Shown: positions 1 through 9,258, numbered from the stretch's first letter. The stretch: 59,818 nt of DNA from Nocardia carnea (GCF_029868855.1 NZ_JARWOV010000247.1:1-59818); one strand, 5' to 3'. The notes: generated from the sequence alone by a model not told the origin. Program-made: numbers and translations.

Positions 1-100
1 CCCCCCCCCCATCCCCGGCCGCCCCCGCTATCCCTAACCCCCCACCGGGGGGCCGGGGGGGCCCCCCGGGGGCCGGGGTTTTGGCGGCCGGCCACCCCGC
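1..100. other. Low-complexity G/C contig edge
   Basis: Runs of C and G with almost no sequence diversity, plus one short CCCTAACCC stretch near position 30. No gene or regulatory element is recognisable. The texture matches the right edge of the window, where similar sequence interrupts rsmD in mid-gene, so I read it as unreliable consensus at an assembly end rather than real genomic DNA. Confidence 0.6.
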
Positions 101-120
101 GCCCGCATGCCTGGGCGCTG

Positions 121-1278
121 TCAGCCCACGCTGACGACCGGTTCACCGGTGCCGGCGTCCGCACCCATCTCCTCGGCGATCCGCATGGCTTCCTCGATCA
201 GAGTTTCCACGATCTGCGCCTCGGGCACCGTCTTGACGACCTCGCCCTTGACGAAGATCTGCCCCTTGCCGTTGCCGGAGGCAACACCCAGGTCGGCTTC
301 GCGGGCCTCGCCCGGACCGTTGACCACACAACCCATGACCGCGACCCGCAGCGGTACCTCCAGGCCGTCGAGGCCGGCGGTGACCTCGTCGGCCAGGGTG
401 TACACGTCGACCTGCGCACGCCCACAGGACGGACAGGACACGATTTCCAGTTTGCGGGGGCGCAGGTTCAGCGATTGCAGGATCTGGCCGCCGACCTTGA
501 CCTCCTCGGCCGGCGGCGCGGACAACGAAACCCGGATGGTGTCGCCGATCCCCTCGCTCAGCAGGGCACCGAACGCGACCGCGGATTTCACGGTGCCCTG
601 GAAGGCCGGACCTGCCTCGGTCACACCGAGATGCAGCGGATAGTCGCTCTGCGCGGCCAGCTGCCGGTACGCCTCGACCATCACCACGGGATCGTTGTGT
701 TTGACCGAGATCTTGATATCGCCGAACCCGTACTCCTCGAACAGGCTCGCCTCCCACAGCGCCGACTCCACCAGCGCCTCCGGGGTGGCCTTGCCGTATT
801 TGAGCATCATCCGCTTGTCGAGGGATCCGGCGTTCACACCGATCCGGATCGGGATACCTGCGTCCCCGGCCGCCTTGGCGACCTCTTTCACCCGCCCGTC
901 GAACTCTTTGATGTTGCCCGGGTTCACCCGCACGGCCGCGCAACCCGCGTCGATGGCGGCGAAGATATAGCGCGGCTGGAAATGGATATCGGCGATCACC
1001 GGGATCTGGGATTTCTTCGCGATGATGGGCAGCGCATCGGCATCTTCCTGCCGTGGGCACGCCACCCGCACGATATCGCAGCCCGATGCGGTGAGTTCGG
1101 CGATCTGCTGCAGGGTCGCGTTCACATCGTGCGTTTTGGTCGTCGTCATCGACTGCACGGAGATCGGGTGGTCACTGCCCACACCGACACCACCCACCAT
1201 CAGCTGACGGGTCTTGCGCCGCGGCGCGAGCACCGCTGCCGGTGCGGTCGGCATCCCCAATCCGACTGTGCTGGTCAC
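121..1278 (-). CDS. ispG: 4-hydroxy-3-methylbut-2-enyl diphosphate synthase (IspG/GcpE)
   Basis: Penultimate enzyme of the MEP isoprenoid pathway: it reductively opens methylerythritol cyclodiphosphate to HMBPP using a [4Fe-4S] cluster. About 385 residues from a GTG start (VTSTVGLGMPTAP); an upstream extension to 1380 is not conserved-looking. The N-terminal TIM barrel carries SDHPISVQSMTTTKTHD. Cluster cysteines lie in VSCPSCGRAQ and MGCVVNGPGEA in the C-terminal domain. The gene is complete, with TGA at 121-123. In many actinobacteria it follows rip1 on the same strand; here it lies upstream of dxr on the opposite strand, right beside the low-quality window edge. Confidence 0.96.
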   Translation of the reverse strand: MTSTVGLGMPTAPAAVLAPRRKTRQLMVGGVGVGSDHPISVQSMTTTKTHDVNATLQQIAELTASGCDIVRVACPRQEDADALPIIAKKSQIPVIADIHFQPRYIFAAIDAGCAAVRVNPGNIKEFDGRVKEVAKAAGDAGIPIRIGVNAGSLDKRMMLKYGKATPEALVESALWEASLFEEYGFGDIKISVKHNDPVVMVEAYRQLAAQSDYPLHLGVTEAGPAFQGTVKSAVAFGALLSEGIGDTIRVSLSAPPAEEVKVGGQILQSLNLRPRKLEIVSCPSCGRAQVDVYTLADEVTAGLDGLEVPLRVAVMGCVVNGPGEAREADLGVASGNGKGQIFVKGEVVKTVPEAQIVETLIEEAMRIAEEMGADAGTGEPVVSVG

Positions 1279-1447
1279 TTTCGGCTGCCTACTTTCGTCC
1301 TGGTCCGGCCGGTCGGTGCCGAGTCTAGTCCCGCCGCGGCGACGCGCCGCCGAGACATGGACTACACCGGCAACCGGCACCGAGACGTCATCCAGGAGTA
1401 ACCCCGGCGACGCCCGGCACGGTCGACCTTATGGGCGAACCCGCAGT

Positions 1448-1711
1448 TCAACGCGGTTTGCGGCGATAGATCACGTCGTAGATCAGGATTGCGGCGAGTG
1501 CGGCCGCGAACCCGATCAGGTACAGGTTCTCGACCTGGCCGGAGTGATTGCCGATCAGCATGCCGAGCAGCGCGATGATCACGATCACCGCGGCCACCCG
1601 GAAGGTCTTGCGCGATTCACCGCTCCAACCCCATGCCGCCGACGGAACCTCAGCAGGGTCCACCGTGGTGACGTGCTGGTCAGTGGCGGGTTCGACGTCC
1701 GTGGCGGCCAC
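1448..1711 (-). CDS. DUF2631 small membrane protein
   Basis: Protein of 87 residues with a soluble, acidic N-terminal half (about 1-36) and two hydrophobic segments (about 37-53 and 63-80), ending in a basic RRKPR tail typical of a cytosolic C-terminus. It resembles the DUF2631 family found near dxr in mycobacteria and nocardiae; its function is unknown. It is divergent from dxr, with about 95 bp between the starts, so the two may share a promoter region. Confidence 0.8.
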   Translation of the reverse strand: MAATDVEPATDQHVTTVDPAEVPSAAWGWSGESRKTFRVAAVIVIIALLGMLIGNHSGQVENLYLIGFAAALAAILIYDVIYRRKPR

Positions 1712-1806
1712 GATCGCTCCTCCTCGAGAGAACGGATACTGCCCGTTATCGTGGCATACGACCGCCCGTCGTAGCCAGCAGGGGCGGGGTCGGCGACAAT
1801 GGGCGG

Positions 1807-2946
1807 GTGTCAGATCTCCGCAGAGTTCTCCTGCTCGGCAGCACCGGTTCCATCGGCACCCAGGCGCTCGAGGTGATCGCCGCCAACCCCGACAGATTCG
1901 AAATCGTCGGCCTCGCCGCGGGCGGCGGGAACACCGAACTGCTGTCCGCGCAGATGGCCGCCACCGGCACCACCAACGTGGCAGTCGCCGACCCCGCGGC
2001 CGCGGCCCGGCTGGGAGTGCCGTTCGCGGGCGCCGGCGCGGCGACCGAACTCGTCCGCAGCACCGAGGCAGATGTCGTACTCAACGCGCTCGTCGGTTCG
2101 CTCGGCCTGGAACCCACCCTGGCGGCGCTGGATTCGGGGGCCACGCTGGCACTGGCGAACAAGGAATCACTGGTGGCCGGCGGTTCGCTGGTCACCCGGG
2201 CGGCCCGGCCCGGCCAGATCGTCCCGGTCGATTCCGAACATTCGGCGCTGGCCCAGTGTCTGCGCGGCGGACGCGCCGAGGAGGTCGACAAACTGGTTCT
2301 CACCGCCTCCGGTGGCCCGTTCCGGGGTTGGACCACCGAAATGCTGGACGGCGTGAACCCTGCCGAGGCGAAAACCCATCCCACCTGGTCGATGGGCCCG
2401 ATGAACACATTGAACTCGGCCTCGCTGGTGAACAAGGGCCTGGAGTTGATCGAAACCCATCTGCTGTTCGGCATTCCGTACGACCGGATCGAGGTCACCG
2501 TGCACCCGCAGTCCATCGTGCATTCCATGGTCACCTTCACCGACGGGTCCACCCTCGCGCAGGCCAGCCCGCCGGATATGAAACTGCCCATCGCCCTGGC
2601 GCTGGGCTGGCCGGACCGGGTCCCCGGCGCGGCCACGCCGTGCGATTTCGGTACTGCGGCCACCTGGACGTTCGAGCCGGTAGACGACGCGGTGTTCCCA
2701 GCCGTGGAACTGGCCCGGGAAGCCGGTACTGCAGGTGGTTGCGTGACCGCGGTCTACAACGCGGCGAACGAGGTCGCGGTACAGGCATTTCTCGACGAGC
2801 GGATCCGGTTCCCGGAGATCGTGCACACCGTGTCCCGCGTGGTCCGCGACGCGGGACAGTGGCGCGCCGAACCGGGCGAACTCGCCGAGGTTCTGGCGGC
2901 CGACGAATGGGCTCGTGACCGCGCCCGCACACTGGTACACCGGTAA
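1807..2946 (+). CDS. dxr: 1-deoxy-D-xylulose 5-phosphate reductoisomerase
   Basis: Second enzyme of the MEP pathway: NADPH-dependent rearrangement and reduction of DXP to MEP, and the fosmidomycin target. 379 residues from a GTG start. The N-terminal Rossmann motif is GSTGSIGTQALEV. Later motifs are ANKESLVAGG, the metal-site VDSEHSALAQC, TASGGPFRG, and the substrate-binding stretch MGPMNTLNSASLVNKGLE. It is followed by rip1 after about 125 bp on the same strand, the usual actinobacterial pairing. Confidence 0.97.
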   Translation: MSDLRRVLLLGSTGSIGTQALEVIAANPDRFEIVGLAAGGGNTELLSAQMAATGTTNVAVADPAAAARLGVPFAGAGAATELVRSTEADVVLNALVGSLGLEPTLAALDSGATLALANKESLVAGGSLVTRAARPGQIVPVDSEHSALAQCLRGGRAEEVDKLVLTASGGPFRGWTTEMLDGVNPAEAKTHPTWSMGPMNTLNSASLVNKGLELIETHLLFGIPYDRIEVTVHPQSIVHSMVTFTDGSTLAQASPPDMKLPIALALGWPDRVPGAATPCDFGTAATWTFEPVDDAVFPAVELAREAGTAGGCVTAVYNAANEVAVQAFLDERIRFPEIVHTVSRVVRDAGQWRAEPGELAEVLAADEWARDRARTLVHR

Positions 2947-3071
2947 TCCATGTCCCAGATGGTCGAGGCCGGGCACGCGGGCGGTTACTGTGGACACGTG
3001 CTCGCGGCCGCTCCGGTCTCCGTGCGGGCCGGGAGAAATGATCTGCGCACCGCAGGAGGGCTGTAGACCAC

Positions 3072-4274
3072 ATGCTGTTCGTGTTGGGGTTCGTGCTGTT
3101 CGCCCTCGGCATCACGATTTCGATCGCATTGCACGAATGCGGGCATATGTGGACCGCGCAGGCGACCGGAATGAAGGTCCGCCGGTATTACATCGGTTTC
3201 GGCCCGAAAATGTTCTCTTTCCGCCGCGGGGAAACCGAATACGGGGTCAAATGGCTGCCGCTCGGTGGTTTCTGTGATATCGCCGGAATGACCGCGCTCG
3301 ACGAACTCGAACCCGAGGAACTCGACCGTGCCATGTACCGGCAGGCCACCTGGAAACGCCTGGTCGTGATGTCCGGCGGTATCGCGATGAACTTCCTGCT
3401 CGGGTTCATCCTCATCGTCGTGCTGGCGGTCGGCTGGGGGCTGCCCAACCTGAACCAGCCGCCCGAAACCACCCTCGGCGATATGAGCTGCGTCGCGCCG
3501 CAGAATCCCGACGGGACCGTCGGCACCTGCACCGGCGAAGGCCCCGCGCAGCGCGCCGGCCTGCAACGCGGCGATGTGGTGACCGCGGTCGACGGCGAGC
3601 CCGTGGACACGTGGAAGGAATTCCAGACCCTCACCCAGCAGCAGGACGGCCCGTTCACCTACACCGTCGAACGCGGCGGGCAGACGCTGGATATCGAGGT
3701 CGTGCCCGAGCAGACGATGCGCTACCCCAGCGAGGGCGGTCCGGGCCGGGAAGTCGGTGTGGTCGGGGTAGGCCAGGAATTCTACGAACCGGTCCAGTAC
3801 GACGTTCTCGGCGCGATTCCCGCGTCGGCGGCGTTCACCGGGGATATGTTCATCCGCACCTTCCAATCGCTGGCCCAGATGCCGGCCAAGGTCGTCTCGC
3901 TGTGGGACGCGGTGACCGGCGGCGAACGCGACGCGGATACTCCCGTCAGTGTGTACGGCGCCAGCAAGATCGGCGGCGAAACCGCCGAACGCGGCTACTG
4001 GAATATGTTCATCCTGGTGCTGGCGAGCCTGAACTTCTTCCTCGGCGCGTTCAACATTCTGCCGCTGCTCCCGCTCGACGGCGGCCATATCGCGGTGGTG
4101 CTGTACGAGAAGATCCGCAACACCTTCCGCGGCTGGAAGGGTCTCGCGCCCGGCGCACCGGTCGACTACCTGAAGCTGCTCCCCCTCACCTACGTCGCCG
4201 TCGTCATCGGCGGGGCGTACATGCTGCTCACCCTGGCCGCCGACATCGTCAACCCGATCAACCTCTTCCCCTGA
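3072..4274 (+). CDS. rip1: Site-2 intramembrane zinc metalloprotease Rip1 (RseP/M50 family)
   Basis: Membrane protease that cleaves anti-sigma factors and other transmembrane substrates in the plane of the membrane. The zinc motif HECGH lies at residues 21-25 in the first helix. A second hydrophobic stretch lies at about 100-125. A PDZ domain occupies about 150-220 (GPAQRAGLQRGDVVTAVDGE). The C-terminal active-site motif NILPLLPLDGGHI lies in a further membrane helix. 400 residues, normal for mycobacterial Rip1. A good ribosome site (GGAGGG) precedes the ATG. In mycobacteria Rip1 controls several sigma factor pathways; the role here is by homology. Confidence 0.95.
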   Translation: MLFVLGFVLFALGITISIALHECGHMWTAQATGMKVRRYYIGFGPKMFSFRRGETEYGVKWLPLGGFCDIAGMTALDELEPEELDRAMYRQATWKRLVVMSGGIAMNFLLGFILIVVLAVGWGLPNLNQPPETTLGDMSCVAPQNPDGTVGTCTGEGPAQRAGLQRGDVVTAVDGEPVDTWKEFQTLTQQQDGPFTYTVERGGQTLDIEVVPEQTMRYPSEGGPGREVGVVGVGQEFYEPVQYDVLGAIPASAAFTGDMFIRTFQSLAQMPAKVVSLWDAVTGGERDADTPVSVYGASKIGGETAERGYWNMFILVLASLNFFLGAFNILPLLPLDGGHIAVVLYEKIRNTFRGWKGLAPGAPVDYLKLLPLTYVAVVIGGAYMLLTLAADIVNPINLFP

Positions 4275-4312
4275 CGGCCGGCTCGGCCCCGAGGCTCGGT
4301 TAGCATCGCCGC

Positions 4313-5062
4313 ATGCGGCGCGCATCCGGGCCCGGGCATTACCTCCGGGCCGTCCGGCTCGACTCCACCGCCGAATCGACCGGCTACCCGTTCGATCTGC
4401 CCGCGGTGCGCCACCTGGCACGGTCCGGCGAGCTGTTGCTGTCGCCGGGAGTAACGTTCCTGGTCGGTGAGAACGGTAGCGGCAAATCGACGCTACTCGA
4501 GGCGATCGCGGTGGCCGCCGGTCTCAACCCAGAAGGTGGCAGTCAGAACTACCGGTTCGCCACCCGCGCCACCGAGTCGGAGCTGGGTGAGCATCTGGTC
4601 CTGCGCTGGGGCATCCACAAACCCCGCAGCCGCTTTTTCCTGCGCGCCGAATCTTTCTACAACGTAGCCACCGAAAGCGAACGACTCGGACCGGAACAAC
4701 TCGCGGCGATCGGGGGCTCCCCGCACAGCCGTTCCCACGGCGAATCGTTCGTCGACCTCATCCGACATCGCTTCGTTCCCGGCGGCCTCTATCTCATGGA
4801 CGAACCCGAAGCCGCGCTGTCCGCCCGCGGCTGCATGACTGTCCTGGCACGGATTTCCGAATTGGTGGCCGACGGATCCCAGTTCGTCGTGGCCACCCAT
4901 TCCCCTGTTCTGCTTGCCGTTCCGGGCGCAACGATCTACCAATTCGACGAAGACGGTTCCATCGATACCGTTGAATTCGATCAGGCCGTTCCGGTCGCCG
5001 TCACCCGGGAGTTCCTTGCCAGACCGCAGCACTACCTGCGGTACCTGCTCGAGGGACAATAA
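4313..5062 (+). CDS. AAA/ABC-like ATPase (COG3910 type)
   Basis: A stand-alone P-loop ATPase of 249 residues. Walker A VGENGSGKST is at about 51-60, an ABC-signature-like SHGES at 141-145, Walker B LYLMDEPEAALS at about 159-170, and an ATHSP switch motif follows. There is no membrane domain, so it is unlikely to be a transporter ATPase. It resembles the COG3910 predicted ATPases, whose cellular role is not established. It sits 38 bp after rip1 on the same strand, without a clear ribosome site, and may be cotranscribed with rip1. Confidence 0.8.
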   Translation: MRRASGPGHYLRAVRLDSTAESTGYPFDLPAVRHLARSGELLLSPGVTFLVGENGSGKSTLLEAIAVAAGLNPEGGSQNYRFATRATESELGEHLVLRWGIHKPRSRFFLRAESFYNVATESERLGPEQLAAIGGSPHSRSHGESFVDLIRHRFVPGGLYLMDEPEAALSARGCMTVLARISELVADGSQFVVATHSPVLLAVPGATIYQFDEDGSIDTVEFDQAVPVAVTREFLARPQHYLRYLLEGQ

Positions 5063-5086
5063 CGGCATCCCATCCCGGCGAACGCG

Positions 5087-6301
5087 TCAGCGCAGTGCGC
5101 CTTCGCCCTTCCCGTCGATCACGTCCACCACGTATTCGGCGATCGCCAGCGAGGAGGTCGCCGCCGGCGACGGCGCGTTGCGGACGGCGGTGACGGGGCC
5201 GAGGCGGTCGATCCGGAAATCGTCGACCAGGGTGCCGTCGGCGTCGAGGGCCTGCGCGCGAACACCCGCTCCCCCGCGCACCACATCCGCGGGCCCGATG
5301 GCGGGAATGTAGCGCTGCGCCTTCCGCATATACGCGGCTGTGGATACCGAGCCGTACATTTCCTCGAGCCCGGTGCGCCAATGCTGCCGCGCCAACCGCC
5401 GGAAGCCGGGCCAGGCCAGCGTTCTCGCCATATCCCGGGGTTCGAAATCGGTCTGCCGATATCCCTCTCGCGCGAAGGCCAGGACCGCATTCGGCCCGAC
5501 CTCGACGGTCCCCGATACCCGCCGAGTGAAATGCACGCCCAGAAACGGATACCGCGGATCAGGGACCGGATAGACGAGCCCGCGTACGAGGTCCCGTTTC
5601 TCCGGCAGCACATCCATGTACTCCCCACGGAAAGGGACAATGCGCGGTGCGGGGTCGCCACCCACCAGACCCGCCACCGTATCCGCCTGTAATCCGGCGC
5701 AGAGAACCACCTGATCGGCATGCAGAACCTGCTCTCCCACACCGATTTCGATACCCGAAGCCGTCCGGGTGATCCGGTCCACCGCGCAGGTGGTCCTGAC
5801 CTCACCGCCGGCCGCCACAACATCTGCCGCGAAAGCCTCGGCCACTCGGCGGAAATCGGTGATCGCGGTATGCGGTGAGTACAGCGCCGCGATACCTTCC
5901 GCGAACGGCTCGATATCGCGAATACCGGCCGCATCGACTCGACGCAGCCCGGGCACCGCGTTATGTCCCGCCCGCGCCTCCAGGGCATCGAGACGAGCCA
6001 TTTCCTCGTCGTCCACGGCGATGACGAGCTTGCCGCATTCCTCGTACGCCACACCCCGCTCGGCACAGTAGTCGCGCATCATCGCCCGCCCCCGCGCGCA
6101 CAGCACAGCCTTCAAACTGCCCGGCTGGTAATAGATCCCGGCATGTACCACCCCCGAGTTGTGCCCGGTCTGGTGCACGGCCACCCGGTCTTCCTTCTCC
6201 AGCACCACAACTCGGTCCCCCGGCCGGCGGAGGCCGATCTCCCTGGCCACCGCCAATCCAACGATCCCCGCACCGACCACGACGACCACCCGGTCGGCCA
6301 T
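5087..6301 (-). CDS. lhgO: L-2-hydroxyglutarate oxidase
   Basis: FAD-dependent oxidase/dehydrogenase that returns L-2-hydroxyglutarate to 2-oxoglutarate; a member of the DAO family. The chosen ATG follows a clear AGGAG and gives MADRVVVVVGAGIVGLAVAR, the N-terminal Rossmann fold with GxGxxG. 404 residues. Further motifs are the FAD-contacting HQTGHNSGVVHAGIYY and a C-terminal GGAGVRAQALDADGTLVDDF stretch typical of LhgO. It is convergent with the ATPase gene (24 bp between stops). The M. tuberculosis counterpart region, as I recall it, lacks this gene. Confidence 0.92.
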   Translation of the reverse strand: MADRVVVVVGAGIVGLAVAREIGLRRPGDRVVVLEKEDRVAVHQTGHNSGVVHAGIYYQPGSLKAVLCARGRAMMRDYCAERGVAYEECGKLVIAVDDEEMARLDALEARAGHNAVPGLRRVDAAGIRDIEPFAEGIAALYSPHTAITDFRRVAEAFAADVVAAGGEVRTTCAVDRITRTASGIEIGVGEQVLHADQVVLCAGLQADTVAGLVGGDPAPRIVPFRGEYMDVLPEKRDLVRGLVYPVPDPRYPFLGVHFTRRVSGTVEVGPNAVLAFAREGYRQTDFEPRDMARTLAWPGFRRLARQHWRTGLEEMYGSVSTAAYMRKAQRYIPAIGPADVVRGGAGVRAQALDADGTLVDDFRIDRLGPVTAVRNAPSPAATSSLAIAEYVVDVIDGKGEGALR

Positions 6302-6365
6302 ACACACTCCTACTTCCGGTGAATCCGCCAGGTGGCCGCACTCAGGGCTGACGGTCAGCCGGTGC

Positions 6366-7475
6366 TCAGCCCTCGGCGGCCAGCTGCCCGCAGGCAGCCG
6401 CGATTTCCTGGCCGCGGGTATCGCGCACCGTGCACGGAACGCCCTGCGCCTCGACTCGGCGCACGAATTCGCGTTCGACCGGCTTCGGGCTGGCATCCCA
6501 TTTGCTGCCCGGTGTCGGATTGAGCGGGATGACGTTCACATGCACGCGCGACCCGAGCGCCTTGTGCAGTTTCGCGCCCAGCATATCCGCCCGCCAGGGG
6601 TGATCGTTGATATCGCGGATCAGCGCATATTCCACCGAGATGCGGCGGCCGGTCTTGTCGGCGTAGTAGCGGGCGGCGGCGAGGACCTCCGCCACCGGCC
6701 ACCGGTTGTTCACCGGGACCAGGGTGTCGCGGAGTTCGTCGTCGGGGGTGTGCAGGGAGACGGCCAGCGTCACCGAAAGGCCCTCGTCGGCGAGTTTGCG
6801 AATAGCGGGGGCCAAGCCCACGGTGGAGACCACCACGTTGCGCTGTGAGATCCCGAGGCCGTCCGGGGCGGCCGAGGTGATCCGGCGGACGGCGTTCACC
6901 ACCCGCTTGTAGTTCGCCAGCGGCTCTCCCATGCCCATGAACACGATATTCGACAGGCGCCCGGCCCCGCCCGGTACCGCACCGTCGCGCAGGTCGGCGG
7001 CGGCGGCGCGGACCTGGTCGACGATTTCGGCGGTGGACAGGTTGCGGTTCAGCCCGCCCTGGCCCGTGGCGCAGAACGGACAGGCCATACCGCAACCGGC
7101 CTGGCTGGAAATACACAGGGTGGCACGGTCCGGATAGCGCATGAGCACGCTCTCCAGCAAGGTGCCGTCACCGGCGCGCCACAGCGTCTTACGGGTCTCC
7201 CCCGAATCGCAGGCGATATGCCGTACCGGGGTCAGCAGCGGTGGGAAGAGCGCCCCGGCGATCGTGTCCCGCACGGCGGCGGGTAGATCGGTCATCGCGG
7301 CGGGGTCGGCCTGGAGCCGGCCGTAGTACTGGCGGGCGATCTGGTCGGCCCGGAACTTCGGCAGACCCAGTTCCGCCATGGCGGCGCGGCGCCCCTCGGC
7401 GTCGAGATCGGCGAGGTGGCGGGGCGGCATCCCGCGGCGGGGTGCGTCGAAAACCAAGGGCAAGGGGGCGGTCAT
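6366..7475 (-). CDS. rlmN: Dual-specificity 23S rRNA/tRNA adenine C2 methyltransferase RlmN
   Basis: Radical-SAM enzyme that methylates C2 of A2503 in 23S rRNA and A37 in a subset of tRNAs. 369 residues. The [4Fe-4S] motif CGMACPFC gives cysteines at about 128, 132 and 135. The two cysteines used in covalent catalysis appear as C121 (TLCISSQAG) and C362 (AACGQL). The N-terminal helical RNA-binding domain occupies about the first 90 residues. It is divergent from the LapA-domain gene. Confidence 0.97.
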   Translation of the reverse strand: MTAPLPLVFDAPRRGMPPRHLADLDAEGRRAAMAELGLPKFRADQIARQYYGRLQADPAAMTDLPAAVRDTIAGALFPPLLTPVRHIACDSGETRKTLWRAGDGTLLESVLMRYPDRATLCISSQAGCGMACPFCATGQGGLNRNLSTAEIVDQVRAAAADLRDGAVPGGAGRLSNIVFMGMGEPLANYKRVVNAVRRITSAAPDGLGISQRNVVVSTVGLAPAIRKLADEGLSVTLAVSLHTPDDELRDTLVPVNNRWPVAEVLAAARYYADKTGRRISVEYALIRDINDHPWRADMLGAKLHKALGSRVHVNVIPLNPTPGSKWDASPKPVEREFVRRVEAQGVPCTVRDTRGQEIAAACGQLAAEG

Positions 7476-7611
7476 AGTCCTACCAGTGTGGCATCTCGCT
7501 CGATGTGACCAGCGACAAGCCGTCCATCAGGAAGTGGTGCGGCCGGCGGCACGTTCGACGGGCGGGCCGGAAATCCATGCGCGGGCGATAGCTGTCGGCA
7601 ATCATCGACGT

Positions 7612-7998
7612 ATGGCGACCTCTGATGACCGAACTCCAGAACCCGGTGCGGTGCCCGGCGCGCAGCCTCCGGGCGGACCGGCGACCGAACCCCTGGGTGG
7701 AAAGCCCGCCCCCACCGTCCGGAAAGGAACCGGTAAGCCCGGCCGCCGCAAGGCCGCGGGCAGTTCCCGGGTAGGAAATGCCTGGATCGCCCTCATCATC
7801 GCGGCCATCCTCGGCATCATCCTGCTCATCTTCATCATCCAGAACTCGGAGAGCGCGGATGTCGAAATGCTCTTCTGGAACTTCTCGCTGCCCCTGGGCG
7901 TGACGATCCTGCTCTCGGTGATCGCGGGCGCCCTCGTCATGGCCCTGGTCGGCGGTGTCCGGATCATGCAGTTGCGCCGCGCGGTGCACAAGAAGTGA
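7612..7998 (+). CDS. LapA-domain (DUF1049) membrane protein
   Basis: A 128-residue protein with a Pro/Gly/Lys-rich cytosolic N-terminus (about 1-55) followed by two membrane helices (about 58-80 and 90-115) and a basic end (QLRRAVHKK). The helix pair with IIQNSESADVEMLFWNFSLPLG between them matches the LapA/DUF1049 family. The ATG at 7612 is preferred over in-frame upstream starts because the preceding sequence reads like noncoding DNA. Function is unknown in Gram-positives. Confidence 0.85.
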   Translation: MATSDDRTPEPGAVPGAQPPGGPATEPLGGKPAPTVRKGTGKPGRRKAAGSSRVGNAWIALIIAAILGIILLIFIIQNSESADVEMLFWNFSLPLGVTILLSVIAGALVMALVGGVRIMQLRRAVHKK

Positions 7999-8010
7999 CG
8001 GCCCGCGGTC

Positions 8011-9258
8011 TCAGATCAGAGTGCTGAGGACCAGCCAGGACACAAAGGCCGACGGCAGCATGGAATCGAGCCGGTCCATGATGCCGCCGTGTCCGGGCAG
8101 CATCGTGCCCATATCCTTGATGCCGAGTTCTCGTTTGATCTGCGATTCGATCAGATCGCCCAGGGTCGCGACGACCACCAGTCCCACGCCGAGCACCACC
8201 CCGATCATCGAGTTGGCTTCCAACAACAGTGTCACGGTGAGCAGTCCGCCGATGATCGCGAACACCAGCGACCCACAGAATCCCTCCCAGGATTTCTTGG
8301 GGCTGATCGAGGGGACCATGGGGTGGCGGCCGAACAGCACACCTGCCACGTAGCCACCCACATCGGAGCACACCACCAGGATCATGAAGGTCAGCACCCG
8401 CAGATTGCCGTCGGGATCCTCCAGGAGCAGCAGGACCGCGAAGGAGGCCAGCAGCGGAATCCACGCCAGCGTGAACACCGTGATTGCGGTATCGCGCAGG
8501 AAGTTACGTGGCGCCGTGTTGAGGCCGTGGTCGAACAGCCGCCACACCATACAGACCAGGACCGTCGCCGCGAAAGCACCGACCACCCCGCTCGCCCCGA
8601 ACGGCCAGCCCAGCCAGAATGCCGCTTGACCACCGGCGATCAGCGGCGTGCGAGGCACCAGCACATCCGCCTCGCGGAGTCGTTTGGCCACCTCCCAGGT
8701 GGCGATTCCGACCGCGACGCCGGCGACGCCGATGAACACCTTGGGTACGAACAGCAGGACCGCGATACAGGAGATACCGAGGGTCAAACCGACAGCGAGC
8801 GCCGCCGGAAGGTTGCGCCCGGCGCGGGACCGCCGCGTCGCCGGGTCCGCGGGTGCATTGCTCGCGGGCCCCGCATCGGAGGAGGTACCGGCCGGCACAG
8901 CGCCGGTGGATGCCCCGGCCGGATCAGCGCCCGCGTGCGTACCGGAGGACCCGGGACCCCCGGGTGCGGCCGCCGCCCCGCCGGCCGGCGCACCAGAGGA
9001 CACAGCGCCGGCGGGCAGATCGGTGGGCACGGCACCGGAGGGCGTACCGGCCGCCTGCGCGTCTGCGGACGCACCGGCCGGCGCCGATGTCGATTCGGAT
9101 ATGCCCTCGGCCGGCGGCTGCGGTCGGGCCGCACCGGTCGCGGCGGCTTTCTCGGCCACGATTGTCCCGTCGCTCAACTCGTCGTCGTTCCGTTCGTTCC
9201 CACCCGAAGCGGGCGTCGCCGCTCCGCTGTTCTCATTGTGCGTCAATCCCCGGGCCAT
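8011..9258 (-). CDS. cdsA: Phosphatidate cytidylyltransferase
   Basis: Makes CDP-diacylglycerol from CTP and phosphatidic acid, the branch point to cardiolipin, phosphatidylinositol and phosphatidylethanolamine. The C-terminal two thirds are polytopic membrane protein. The family signature runs over residues 372-399 (SQIKRELGIKDMG, then LPGHGGIMDRLD), with CSDVGGYVAGVLFGR before it. The first ~140 residues are an unusual Ala/Pro/Gly/Ser-rich, probably disordered tail. The ATG used includes this tail; an internal start is possible. It lies downstream of frr, the usual order. Confidence 0.94.
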   Translation of the reverse strand: MARGLTHNENSGAATPASGGNERNDDELSDGTIVAEKAAATGAARPQPPAEGISESTSAPAGASADAQAAGTPSGAVPTDLPAGAVSSGAPAGGAAAAPGGPGSSGTHAGADPAGASTGAVPAGTSSDAGPASNAPADPATRRSRAGRNLPAALAVGLTLGISCIAVLLFVPKVFIGVAGVAVGIATWEVAKRLREADVLVPRTPLIAGGQAAFWLGWPFGASGVVGAFAATVLVCMVWRLFDHGLNTAPRNFLRDTAITVFTLAWIPLLASFAVLLLLEDPDGNLRVLTFMILVVCSDVGGYVAGVLFGRHPMVPSISPKKSWEGFCGSLVFAIIGGLLTVTLLLEANSMIGVVLGVGLVVVATLGDLIESQIKRELGIKDMGTMLPGHGGIMDRLDSMLPSAFVSWLVLSTLI

